From Bacteroidales bacterium (lineage in GTDB: Bacteria; Bacteroidota; Bacteroidia; Bacteroidales; F082): 8,361 nucleotides of DNA. Below the pieces are notes generated by a model. It was given only the letters and a program-made list of their open reading frames with translations, was not told the DNA's origin and ran no database searches. A program made the position numbers and the translations under genes. The stretch is taken from positions 1 to 8,361 of the forward strand of contig JAILDR010000182.1 in the NCBI GenBank assembly GCA_024689285.1, given 5' to 3'. This document shows positions 1 through 6,531 of this stretch, piece after piece (positions within the stretch are counted from its first letter, which is position 1; every line of letters starts with the position of its first letter).

Positions 1-215
<215 letters not shown>

Positions 216-250
216 TGAAGTATTCTATCAAACCACCAATAATTTAACCT

Positions 251-1111
251 ATGAAAAAGCTTTATCTGTTCCTTGCAGCACTTCTGCTTGTGGCAGGCTG
301 CAAAAAGAACGACAACGTCCAAGTACCCGTCCGCATCCACGTTAACGACTTTACCATCACGCAAGACACCTTGCCCTCGAAAGACGGCATACCGGAGTAC
401 ACTGGTGTTAAGGCCGTTACTCTGGCTTTTTACAAAGCTGATAACACAGAACAATATAAAGTAACGCAGTTCCGTAGCGACCCCACTACCTATACCACTT
501 TTGGCGATTTCAGTCTCTCCCTGCCCATGGGCAGTTACACGATGGTCGTCCTCGGATACGGTCTGAACGATGGTGAACCTGCCATCACGCTGACCAGTCC
601 CACTACCGCCACCTTCGGTAACTATCCTGCCCGCGAGACTTTCGTGGCCACCCAAGCCGTGAATATCGCCAACACCAATGCCGTTAACCTCAGCGCCACG
701 CTTAACCGTGTGATAGCCAAACTCAGAGTGGAATCGACAGATTATCGTACGGAAAATGCCCAAAGCGTCCGCGTAACAGTCTCTGCTGGCGGTAAGGCTT
801 TCAACCCCACCACGGGTCTGGCCACCACGAACACAGGTTTCAACAACGTATTGACTCTCGCCAATGAAGTGGGTACCGTTTCAAATATCAACACCTATCT
901 CTTCCTTGCCACCGATGAGCAAACAATGACAGTCACCATCGATGTGCTTGATGCATTGGAAGCTTCTGTTTCACATAAGGTGATTGAAAATGTGCCGTTG
1001 CAGCGCAACCGCCAAACCAAGATGGTAGGATCGATATACAGTGCCAGTAGTTCAACCGATTTTGAGATTAACACCGATTGGATTGAAGATGAATTAGTTG
1101 TACCATTTTAA
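251..1111 (+). CDS. Fimbrillin-like (FimB/Mfa2-type) lipoprotein
   Basis: This 286-residue protein has a lipoprotein signal peptide: a KK basic start, a hydrophobic run LYLFLAALLL, and lipobox V14-A15-G16 with Cys17, so it should be anchored in the outer membrane. The mature part has few Cys and is rich in Thr, Val and Asn, as in beta-sandwich proteins. Two segments recall Bacteroidales fimbrillin and Mfa2/FimB proteins: a first domain containing FSLSLPMGSYTMVVLGYG, and a C-terminal part with ATLNRVIAKLRV followed by VPLQRNRQTKMVGSIYS and FEINTDW. The family supplies fimbrial stalk, anchor or cap subunits on the surface; whether this copy builds fimbriae is not shown. The ATG at 251 is chosen because it gives an intact signal peptide. 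The gene lies between rfbB and rfbA, with only 12 nt before rfbA, suggesting one transcript. It could instead be an uncharacterised surface lipoprotein of similar fold. Confidence 0.75.
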   Translation: MKKLYLFLAALLLVAGCKKNDNVQVPVRIHVNDFTITQDTLPSKDGIPEYTGVKAVTLAFYKADNTEQYKVTQFRSDPTTYTTFGDFSLSLPMGSYTMVVLGYGLNDGEPAITLTSPTTATFGNYPARETFVATQAVNIANTNAVNLSATLNRVIAKLRVESTDYRTENAQSVRVTVSAGGKAFNPTTGLATTNTGFNNVLTLANEVGTVSNINTYLFLATDEQTMTVTIDVLDALEASVSHKVIENVPLQRNRQTKMVGSIYSASSSTDFEINTDWIEDELVVPF

Positions 1112-1123
1112 GTCTTAACCCCT

Positions 1124-2038
1124 ATGAAAGGCATCGTCCTTGCCGGAGGCTCCGGCACGCGTTTATATCCTATTACAAAAGGTGTGAGCAAACAGCTCCT
1201 GCCGATTTATGATAAGCCGATGGTCTATTATCCCATCAGTGTGCTGATGTTGGCCGGGATTAGGGATATTTTGGTTATCTCCACGCCATACGACCTGCCG
1301 GGATTTAAGCGTCTGCTTGGTGATGGCTCTGATTACGGCGTGCATTTCGAGTATGCTGAGCAGCCCAGTCCTGATGGTCTGGCACAGGCTTTTATAATAG
1401 GTGAGAAGTTTATCGGCAACGACAGTGCCTGCTTAGTGTTGGGCGACAACATCTTCCACGGCAACGGCCTCACCAAAATGCTCAAAGAAGCGGTAAGAGA
1501 GGCGGAAAACAACAAGAAGGCGACGGTCTTTGGCTATTGGGTATCAGACCCGGAAAGATACGGTGTGGCGGAGTTTGACAAACAAGGTAACTGCCTTTCG
1601 ATAGAAGAGAAGCCACAGCACCCGAAGAGCAATTATGCCGTCGTGGGACTCTATTTCTATCCCAACAAGGTGGTCGAAGTGGCCAAGAATATCAAGCCAT
1701 CTGCCCGTGGCGAATTGGAAATCACCACAGTGAACCAGCGCTTTCTTGATGATGGCGAGCTGAAAGTACAGGTGTTTGGCCGCGGTTTCGCTTGGTTGGA
1801 CACCGGCACGCACGACTCACTTTCCGAGGCATCCACCTTCGTGGAGGTCATCGAGAAGCGTCAAGGCTTGAAGATTGCCTGCCTCGAGGGTATCGCCTAT
1901 CGTAACGGCTGGATCACCGAAGAAAAGATGCGCCAGCTGGCCCAGCCGATGCTGAAAAACCAGTATGGTCAGTATTTACTGAAGGTCATCGACGAGATGA
2001 AAGAAGAGGTTAACTCTGAGACTTTCAGAAGGAACTGA
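1124..2038 (+). CDS. rfbA: Glucose-1-phosphate thymidylyltransferase
   Basis: This 304-residue cytoplasmic enzyme joins dTTP and glucose-1-phosphate to make dTDP-glucose and pyrophosphate, the committed step of dTDP-L-rhamnose synthesis. The nucleotidyltransferase signature GGSGTRLYP is at residues 8-16, with K23 in the following KGVSKQLLP segment. [11 protein letters not shown] is at 79-89 and the metal-binding aspartate D108 lies in [13 protein letters not shown] is at 161-164 and WLDTGTHDS at 224-232. The length is close to the usual 290-300 residues and no key residue is missing. The ATG at 1124 places the glycine-rich loop at the expected position. TTAACC occurs just upstream of both this ATG and the lipoprotein ATG. 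Normally rfbA is adjacent to other rfb genes; here a surface lipoprotein gene separates it from rfbB. No rfbC or rfbD is in the window. Confidence 0.97.
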   Translation: MKGIVLAGGSGTRLYPITKGVSKQLLPIYDKPMVYYPISVLMLAGIRDILVISTPYDLPGFKRLLGDGSDYGVHFEYAEQPSPDGLAQAFIIGEKFIGNDSACLVLGDNIFHGNGLTKMLKEAVREAENNKKATVFGYWVSDPERYGVAEFDKQGNCLSIEEKPQHPKSNYAVVGLYFYPNKVVEVAKNIKPSARGELEITTVNQRFLDDGELKVQVFGRGFAWLDTGTHDSLSEASTFVEVIEKRQGLKIACLEGIAYRNGWITEEKMRQLAQPMLKNQYGQYLLKVIDEMKEEVNSETFRRN

Positions 2039-2171
2039 AGCATTAATCCTGGAGCACCTGTGTGAGCTGAATGTGTGTTTTCGTGGCGTAGTTGGACATA
2101 TTAAAGCCCGTTTCCAGGCATTCCGTTTTGCAAACGAGCTGCTGCAGGTGAGTGAATAAAAATAAAAGTTG

Positions 2172-2215
2172 AATCAGATGAAAAAACTAATCTTAATCAG
2201 ATGAAAAAACTAATC
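2172..2215 (+). repeat. 23-bp tandem duplication over the lipocalin start site
   Basis: Two identical 21-bp stretches, 2172-2192 and 2195-2215, lie 23 bp apart. Each contains AATCAG, an ATG and AAAAAACTAATC. The second ATG (2201) is the lipocalin start. The duplicated unit therefore carries the ribosome-entry region plus the first five codons. Confidence 0.9.
2178..2204 (+). other. 8-codon mini-ORF (MKKLILIR) overlapping the lipocalin start
   Basis: The upstream copy of the duplicated start region opens an ATG at 2178, reads MKKLILIR and stops at TGA 2202-2204. The stop shares ATGA with the real start at 2201. This is the geometry of translational coupling. Its sequence context matches that of the true start, so it could be translated, but whether it is used is unknown. 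Confidence 0.3.
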
Positions 2216-2707
2216 GTAATTATCATGTCCTTGTTCTTTTTGGGTAGTTGCGGTGTGCAGCCCAAGGTTGACAATTCCGTTTCGGGTGATTTGCAACTCG
2301 AAAAATATCTTGGTGAGTGGTATGAGGTGGCCCGATTCGACCATCGTTTTGAGCGTGGCATGCAGCTTTGCAAAGCCCGGTACACCTTGCGTGAAGACGG
2401 GAAAGTGGCCGTGCTGAACACTGGCATCAAGGACGGTAAGCCGAAGGAGGCCAAAGGCAAGGCCAAGTTGACCGACAACCCAAGAATCCTGCGTGTTTCA
2501 TTCTTTGGTCCATTCTATGGTGATTACCGCATCATGCTGTTGGACGATGACTATCAATGGGTGTTAATCGGAGGCAGCAATGCAAAATACCTTTGGATAC
2601 TGTCGCGTACACCTAAGTTAACAGACGAAGTGAAAGAAACCATCCTGTCCGAAGCCACCAGCAGAGGCTATGATGTGAGCAAGTTGATTTGGGTGGAGCA
2701 GGAGTGA
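2201..2707 (+). CDS. blc: Blc-type lipocalin lipoprotein
   Basis: This 168-residue protein begins with a lipoprotein signal (KKLIVIIMSLFFLGS) and lipobox Cys17, predicting an outer-membrane lipid anchor. The lipocalin N-terminal signature is clear: LGEWYEVARFDHRFERG at residues 37-53, with the invariant G38 and W40. It is followed by strand-rich segments, including RVSFFGPFYGDYRIMLLDDDYQWVLIGG, and the typical ending LSRTPKLTDE...SKLIWVEQ. Length and motifs fit bacterial lipocalin (Blc), a small beta-barrel that binds fatty acids or lysophospholipids and is linked to membrane maintenance or stress in other bacteria. The start at 2201 is preferred because the upstream ATG at 2178 runs into a stop. 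The gene is 162 nt after rfbA and probably an independent unit, although no clear promoter box is visible. Confidence 0.92.
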   Translation: MKKLIVIIMSLFFLGSCGVQPKVDNSVSGDLQLEKYLGEWYEVARFDHRFERGMQLCKARYTLREDGKVAVLNTGIKDGKPKEAKGKAKLTDNPRILRVSFFGPFYGDYRIMLLDDDYQWVLIGGSNAKYLWILSRTPKLTDEVKETILSEATSRGYDVSKLIWVEQE

Positions 2708-2782
2708 GCTCATCGAGAGAAAAAGTATATATCAGTTTCTGACAGTGTTTGATAGGTACGATAACACCGTTGAGGGTTGGAA

Positions 2783-3472
2783 ATGATAAAAATGAAAGGT
2801 AATTTGATTGACATCTATCATGGCTCTGTCAATGTTGTGGAGAAACCTCTCTTCGGAGAGGGTAAGCTCTTTAACGACTACGGCCGGGGTTTTTACTGTA
2901 CCGAACATGCCGAACTGGCCAAGGAATGGGCCTGCTCATCGGACAGTGATGGCTATGCCAATCATTATCGACTTGATATGACCGGCCTCACAATACTCAA
3001 TCTCAACAGTCCAGAATACAATATTTTAAATTGGTTGGCCATTTTGCTTGAGAACCGCAAGTTCAACGTGGCCGATGGTATGCCTCAGCGGGCAAAGTCC
3101 TATATATTAGAGAACTTCAAGGTTGACTATAAGAAATACGACATCATCGTCGGCTATCGTGCCAACGATTCCTACTTCTCTTACGCAGGCGACTTTGTGA
3201 ACGGCACCCTCTCGCTGTCAGACCTGTCGGAAGCCATGCGTCTGGGCAAATTGGGTGAGCAGGTGGTATTAAAATCAAAAAAAGCTTTCGAGGCGCTCTC
3301 GTTTGTTGAGGCAATAAAAGCTTCTCGTGAGGAATATTTCGCCAAATACAAACAACGTGACGAAGAAGCCCGAGGCAAATACCGCCAAATTGCTACCAAA
3401 CCTTTAGCGGAGAAAGAAATATACATAATTGACATCATCAGAAACAATTGGAAAAATGGCCAGGGCATATAA
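2783..3472 (+). CDS. DUF3990 family, ADP-ribosyltransferase-like protein (candidate toxin)
   Basis: A 229-residue cytoplasmic protein without signal peptide or membrane segment. Numbered from the ATG at 2783, it shows IYHGS with H13 near the N-terminus, then NDYGRGFYCTEHAELAKEWA with Y38, and much later GEQVVLKSKKAF with E159/Q160. This order fits the H-Y-[E/D/Q] pattern of ADP-ribosyltransferase folds, to which I believe DUF3990 belongs; that assignment is from memory. The last third is charged and helical. Start choice: a GAGGG stretch at 2772-2776 lies 6 nt before ATG 2783; an in-frame TTG (2777) and ATG (2792) are alternatives. Its 3' end overlaps the next gene by 17 nt, so the two are probably made together. 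The likely role is a toxin modifying a host target with NAD, with the partner as antidote. Target and activity are unknown. Confidence 0.75.
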   Translation: MIKMKGNLIDIYHGSVNVVEKPLFGEGKLFNDYGRGFYCTEHAELAKEWACSSDSDGYANHYRLDMTGLTILNLNSPEYNILNWLAILLENRKFNVADGMPQRAKSYILENFKVDYKKYDIIVGYRANDSYFSYAGDFVNGTLSLSDLSEAMRLGKLGEQVVLKSKKAFEALSFVEAIKASREEYFAKYKQRDEEARGKYRQIATKPLAEKEIYIIDIIRNNWKNGQGI

Positions 3473-3902
3473 GAAGACATATCTGAACGGAGCAATGCGC
3501 AACCTTGCCGTGATGATGGATTGTGGTGTGCGGAAATATGGCTACCCGATTGATGAGTTCTACGAAAAGTTCCTCTCTTCGGAGGTGTCGCGCCAATTTG
3601 CCAATGGCAATCCGCGCTATTTGGTGGGTCTTTCAGGTGCCGAGCTGGCTGATATGGTGGTGGAGGCCTTCGATGGCAATCTGTCAAGCGCAAACGATGG
3701 CACCTACACCGTGGGACCAGAGTACTGGGCTGGTTGGGCGTTGGCCTACTATCAGTGGCTGACCTGCCGTAGTTTCTCCTATATGCAGCGGAAAGGTCTT
3801 GGCATCAGTGAGGTTATGGCGATGTATTATCCGTTGCACGAGGCTGATCTCTCCAAATTTGCTGATGCTGCTGAAAGCATTATCGAAAGTAACAAAAGAT
3901 AA
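3456..3902 (+). CDS. Unrecognised 148-residue partner of the DUF3990 gene (candidate antitoxin)
   Basis: I do not recognise a named family. The protein is soluble and alpha-helical in appearance, acidic toward the C-terminus, with no signal peptide. Visible blocks are DCGVRKYGYPIDEFYEKFL near residues 23-41, LVGLSGAELADMVVEAF in the middle, and an aromatic stretch YWAGWALAYYQW at 90-101, followed by YYPLHEADLSKFADAAE before the end. No helix-turn-helix is obvious, so self-regulation by DNA binding is not supported. The ATG at 3456 is preferred over an upstream TTG at 3429 because it gives the usual 4-20 nt overlap with the preceding gene; the ATG at 3495 is a weaker alternative. The 17-nt overlap with a putative ART-fold toxin suggests an antidote or immunity role through direct protein binding (inference from context only). 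Confidence 0.7.
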   Translation: MARAYKKTYLNGAMRNLAVMMDCGVRKYGYPIDEFYEKFLSSEVSRQFANGNPRYLVGLSGAELADMVVEAFDGNLSSANDGTYTVGPEYWAGWALAYYQWLTCRSFSYMQRKGLGISEVMAMYYPLHEADLSKFADAAESIIESNKR

Positions 3903-3958
3903 TACTACACTATAATTTGAAGTAATGAGTATTATCTAACATCCCACATCCTCATCGG

Positions 3959-3977
3959 TTAATCCGCGGCGGATTAA
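3959..3977. repeat. 19-bp perfect palindrome
   Basis: TTAATCCGC and GCGGATTAA flank a single central G, giving two perfect 9-bp arms. It lies 57 nt after the candidate antitoxin stop. There is no T-run after it, so it is a poor intrinsic terminator. It could be a protein-binding site or an extragenic palindrome. Confidence 0.7.
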
Positions 3978-4002
3978 TATCCTTGACCCTTGAGCCCGCA
4001 AG

Positions 4003-4042
4003 CGCCGTCAGGCGGAAATCTGTGTGACCTGAAACCTGAAAC
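4003..4042. repeat. Extragenic repeat: 22-bp block plus CTGAAAC heptads, copy 1
   Basis: A 22-bp block (4003-4024), containing a CGCC-GTCA-GGCG mini-hairpin and ending AAATCTGTG, is identical to 5889-5910. It is followed at 4028-4042 by two CCTGAAAC-type heptads, a unit that recurs at 6017-6037. The two copies lie in direct orientation on either side of the ATPase region. Confidence 0.85.
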
Positions 4043-4120
4043 TAATCATGGATGCTAAAAACATCAAGAAAGTTCGCTGTATATTGAGAAGTTTTTGTTT
4101 TTTTGCAAAAAATTCTAATT

Positions 4121-4372
4121 ATGGAGATAATATGTCGCAATGATTATATGGCGTTGGTTCGCAGTATACTGGGCAAAGGCGAGGCAGTTGTGTTGACTGA
4201 TTCACGATTCAGGGATTATCGCTTGCAGCGCAAGGGAATTCCTTCTGAATCATTGAAATCCGCAGCTGCCCCTCTTCTTTCGGACCTCGTCCCTCGCCCC
4301 TCCTCGTGCCGGAGGCACGACACCTCATTAACCCCATACAAGCGCAACGAAGTGGAGCGCAGTGTGGGGTGA
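4121..4372 (+). pseudogene. Remnant of an AAA ATPase N-terminus
   Basis: From the ATG at 4121 the first 30 or so residues (MEIICRNDYMALVRSILGKG, then EAVVLT) resemble the start of Bacteroidales AAA ATPases, where an II-x-R-x-x-Y segment leads through LGKG to a VLTG-x-RR-x-GKS Walker A loop. Here the loop is replaced by DSRFRDYRLQRK, so no nucleotide-binding motif survives. From about 4255 the frame runs into GC-rich, repeat-like DNA and ends at TGA 4370-4372 inside a hairpin. I read this as a decayed or truncated gene with only about 40 recognisable codons. The similarity is judged by eye and the stretch is short, so it could instead be a small unrelated ORF or noncoding DNA. No good promoter box precedes it. 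Confidence 0.4.
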
Positions 4373-4408
4373 TGGCTGCACACCCCTCTCCAACGTTTTA
4401 GGCAGGGG
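4304..4408. repeat. Array of three hairpins in extragenic repeat DNA
   Basis: Three inverted repeats occur in a row. First, TCGTGCC-GGA-GGCACGA (4304-4320) has a perfect 7-bp stem. Second, ACCCCATAC (4331-4339) pairs with GTGTGGGGT (4362-4370) with one G-T pair, enclosing an inner GCGC/GCGC stem. Third, CCCCT (4383-4387) pairs with AGGGG (4404-4408), with a CC/GG extension inside. None has a T-run after it. The array separates the ATPase remnant from the promoter of the intact ATPase. Confidence 0.65.
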
Positions 4409-4441
4409 CAGTGACTGGGATAATTACAACTAAAAAACTTC

Positions 4442-4470
4442 TTGTATGTCAGAAAAAAAATGTATCTTTG
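4442..4470 (+). promoter_or_regulatory. Bacteroidetes-type promoter for the ATPase gene
   Basis: TATCTTTG at 4463-4470 is an exact match to the -7 consensus TAnnTTTG. A TTG at 4442-4444 lies 18 nt upstream, close to the usual place for the -33 box. Transcription would start near 4475-4478, about 45 nt before the ATG at 4523. Confidence 0.65.
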
Positions 4471-4482
4471 CATTCGAAATTG

Positions 4483-4497
4483 ACAGTTCCGAACTGT
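4483..4497. promoter_or_regulatory. 15-bp palindrome in the ATPase leader (possible operator)
   Basis: ACAGTTC and GAACTGT flank one C, giving two perfect 7-bp arms. The site begins 12 nt after the -7 box and ends 25 nt before the ATG. That position would suit a repressor site or a small leader hairpin. No regulator is identified. Confidence 0.5.
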
Positions 4498-4522
4498 GGG
4501 TTTCGGTAATAATATTCTGATT

Positions 4523-5842
4523 ATGAAGTTTTTTGATAGAGAATACGAAATCAACAAGCTGCGGGAGATAAGGTCTCTGTCGCATAATGCGGCGCAGTTC
4601 ACGGTGCTGACCGGACGCAGACGCATAGGCAAGACTTCGCTTGTGATGAAAGCCCATGAGGATGAGACCTTGCTGTATTTTTTCGTGACAAGAAGCACTG
4701 AGAGCGTACTTTGCGAGGAGTTTGCTGATGAGTTGACGCAAAAGCTAAATATTCCCCTCTTGGGCAGGGTGGAACGATTTGCCGACATCTTCGACTATCT
4801 GATGGAATTGTCGAAAACCAGACCTTTGACACTGATGATCGACGAGTTTCAGAACTTCAGCCGGGTGAACAGTGCCATCTTCTCGCAGATGCAGAAAATA
4901 TGGGACAAGAAGAAGGACGGGGCAAAAATGAACCTGATTGTGTGCGGGTCGGTGTACTCGATGATGACCAGGCTGTTTCGCGACAAGAAGGAGCCGCTTT
5001 ACGGACGGCAGACCGAGTTCCTGAAAATTGAGCCGTTCGCACCCTCGGTAGTGAAGGAAATACTGGAGTATTACCGCCCGGACTACAGCAAAGAAGATCT
5101 TTTGGCACTGTACACCTTCACGGGTGGTGTGGCCAAATATGTAGAGCTTCTGATAGATGCCGGTGCCACCACGTCAGAGAAGATGCTGGAACGCATTGTG
5201 GCCAAGAACTCGTATTTCATTTATGAGGGGAAAAACATGCTGATTGAGGAGTTTGGGCGCGACTATGGACGCTATTTCGACATACTGAAACTGATAGCCA
5301 CGGGACATAACACAAGAGGTGACATCGAAGGCATATTGCATGCCGAGGTGTCGGGCTACATGACCAGGCTTGAAAACGACTATGGCCTGATCAAAAAGTC
5401 GAGACCCATGTTCCAGAAATCGGCCAACAAAAACATCGTGTATGCGGTGAATGACCCTTTCCTGCATTTCTGGTTCCGCTTTGTCTATAAGTATTACCAT
5501 TTCATCGAAGCCAATGCCTTCGGTAAACTGGCGGAGATTGTGGGACGCGACTATGAAACCTACAGCGGCAAGATGCTGGAGCGTTATTTCAAGGAGGTGA
5601 TGCGTGAAAGCGGCGCATATACGCATATCGACAGCTGGTGGGACCGCCGTGGAGAAAACGAGATAGACGTCATTGCGGCCGATGACCTAGGGAAACAGGT
5701 GACTTTTTATGAGGTGAAACGGCAGCGGAAAGAGCTGGACTTGGGAGTGCTTGAGGAGAAAGTGCAACGTTTCAGGGAAACCACAGGGATGTACGGCAGT
5801 TACAAGACGGCTTGCAAAGGCTTAAGCATGGAAGACATGTAG
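4523..5842 (+). CDS. AAA ATPase of the ATPase_2 (PF01637)/DUF234 type
   Basis: This 439-residue soluble protein opens with FFDREYEINKL and a Walker A loop TGRRRIGKTS at 30-39 (K37). Walker B is LMIDEF with D107/E108, followed by a sensor-like LIVCGSVYSMM segment. GRQTEFLKIEPF and the middle GGVAKYVELL and DYGLIKKSRP segments are typical of this class. The C-terminal DUF234-like part has YAVNDPFLHFWFRFVY, then WWDRRGENEIDVIAAD with E380/D382, and FYEVKRQRKE with E397 and K399. That spacing resembles a PD-(D/E)XK nuclease core. The family is common in archaea and Bacteroidetes; its biological role is unsettled. The ATG at 4523 begins the conserved FFDRE block, so an in-frame TTG at 4496 is rejected. 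The gene appears monocistronic, with its own promoter and palindrome upstream and repeats on both sides. It ends at the expected KGLSMEDM-type C-terminus, so it looks intact. Confidence 0.9.
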   Translation: MKFFDREYEINKLREIRSLSHNAAQFTVLTGRRRIGKTSLVMKAHEDETLLYFFVTRSTESVLCEEFADELTQKLNIPLLGRVERFADIFDYLMELSKTRPLTLMIDEFQNFSRVNSAIFSQMQKIWDKKKDGAKMNLIVCGSVYSMMTRLFRDKKEPLYGRQTEFLKIEPFAPSVVKEILEYYRPDYSKEDLLALYTFTGGVAKYVELLIDAGATTSEKMLERIVAKNSYFIYEGKNMLIEEFGRDYGRYFDILKLIATGHNTRGDIEGILHAEVSGYMTRLENDYGLIKKSRPMFQKSANKNIVYAVNDPFLHFWFRFVYKYYHFIEANAFGKLAEIVGRDYETYSGKMLERYFKEVMRESGAYTHIDSWWDRRGENEIDVIAADDLGKQVTFYEVKRQRKELDLGVLEEKVQRFRETTGMYGSYKTACKGLSMEDM

Positions 5843-5887
5843 GCACCGAGCGGGAGCCCTGAAACAGGTAACTGAAAGCGAGCTTAA

Positions 5888-5910
5888 CCGCCGTCAGGCG
5901 GAAATCTGTG
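5888..5910. repeat. Extragenic repeat, 22-bp block copy 2
   Basis: 5889-5910 is identical to 4003-4024. Here the hairpin is one pair longer: CCGCC (5888-5892), loop GTCA, GGCGG (5897-5901). It begins 45 nt after the ATPase stop codon. Confidence 0.85.
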
Positions 5911-5916
5911 AAATCC

Positions 5917-6037
5917 GTTTCAAGTTTCAAGATTCATAGGCCTTACGGCCGTTTCAAGTTTCATAGGGCTTGCGCCCGTTTCAAGTTTCAAGATTCAAGT
6001 GTGGACTACTTGAAACCTGAAACCTGAAACCTGAAAC
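5917..6037. repeat. Heptamer array with tandem 27-bp hairpin modules and inverted second half
   Basis: GTTTCAA-type heptads run from 5917 to 5998. Within them are two tandem 27-bp modules (5924-5950 and 5951-5977). Each consists of two heptads, AGG, and a mini-hairpin: GGCC-TTAC-GGCC at 5939-5950 and GGGC-TTGC-GCCC at 5966-5977. After an 11-bp spacer (5999-6009) the units reappear reversed: TTGAAAC at 6010-6016 and three CTGAAAC to 6037. The whole is a long imperfect inverted repeat. No coding frame is credible here. Together with flanking repeats it fills most of the gene-free stretch between the ATPase and the IS remnant. Confidence 0.85.
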
Positions 6038-6049
6038 TTCGCTCTCAAC

Positions 6050-6081
6050 CTTCTTCCAAGTTCCTTCCAAGTTCCTTCCAA
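6050..6081. repeat. 11-bp tandem repeat (TTCCTTCCAAG type)
   Basis: About three copies of an 11-bp unit, CTTCCAAGTTC in register, run through 6050-6081. It lies between the heptamer array and the IS remnant. From 6082 to 6138 I see no further structure. Confidence 0.75.
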
Positions 6082-6138
6082 AACAACGGCGAAAATAGAA
6101 CGGTAAACGGTTGTAGTTCGCTGATTTTGGTTGTCACT

Positions 6139-6531
6139 TCAGCGTCTTACGACTGATCCAAGTTGACGGGTTAATAAATTTAGACTGTTATAAGTTGTCA
6201 GCTGCTTTATGTACTCCGAGCTGGCGCACTGGGTGCCGCGGTCGGAGTGGTGGATGAGCTTGTCGGCTCCGATTCTCGGGTCCTTTCCCCTGACCTCACG
6301 CACGAACTGGACGACAAACCGCTCTATCGCAAGCTTGCGGAACAAGAGGCCGTCGTCGCGCCTGTAAAAGGCCTGCCTTGTCACACCGGCCAGCGCACAA
6401 AGTTGACTCACAGGGTACCTGGACTCCCTTTTGCTCAACCCTTCCAGGTAATACTCACGAATAATCGCCTCTCGGTCCGCTTGACACAAATAGGTTCTTC
6501 CTCCTGGAGATTTTACTGTCTTTTCTCTCAT
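6139..6531 (-). pseudogene. IS3-family transposase remnant, internally deleted
   Basis: On the minus strand an open frame of 130 residues from ATG 6531 joins pieces of a two-frame IS3 transposase. Residues 1-36 or so (MREKTVKSPGGRTYLCQAD to GLSKRE) look like an OrfA N-terminus. SRYPVSQLCALAGVTRQAFY begins an OrfB, with its helix-turn-helix-like region continuing to RGKDPRIGADKL. The frame then jumps straight to IHHSDRGTQCASSEYIKQL, the motif with the second catalytic Asp. The first Asp, the Glu and most of the DDE core are missing, so the product cannot catalyse transposition. A TTG at 6552 is an alternative start. The stop codon (6139-6141) lies just outside the left inverted repeat. Each jump is inferred from family knowledge; the frame itself is continuous. 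Confidence 0.8.

Noticed and set aside
2039..2170. A gene between rfbA and the lipocalin; both strands have open stretches, for example a minus-strand read ending THIQLTQVLQD and a plus-strand read ending FANELLQVSE
   Set aside because: Neither has a supported start or a recognisable family, and two opposite strands open over 130 bp is compatible with chance.
3429..3455. TTG start for the DUF3990 partner
   Set aside because: ATG 3456 gives a normal overlap and a sensible N-terminus.
3181..3693. Minus-strand open frame across the DUF3990/partner junction
   Set aside because: The translation is Pro/Ser/Arg-rich as expected of an antisense shadow, and both plus-strand genes are better supported.
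4496..4522. TTG start for the ATPase
   Set aside because: It adds nine non-conserved residues across the palindrome; ATG 4523 begins the conserved FFDRE block.
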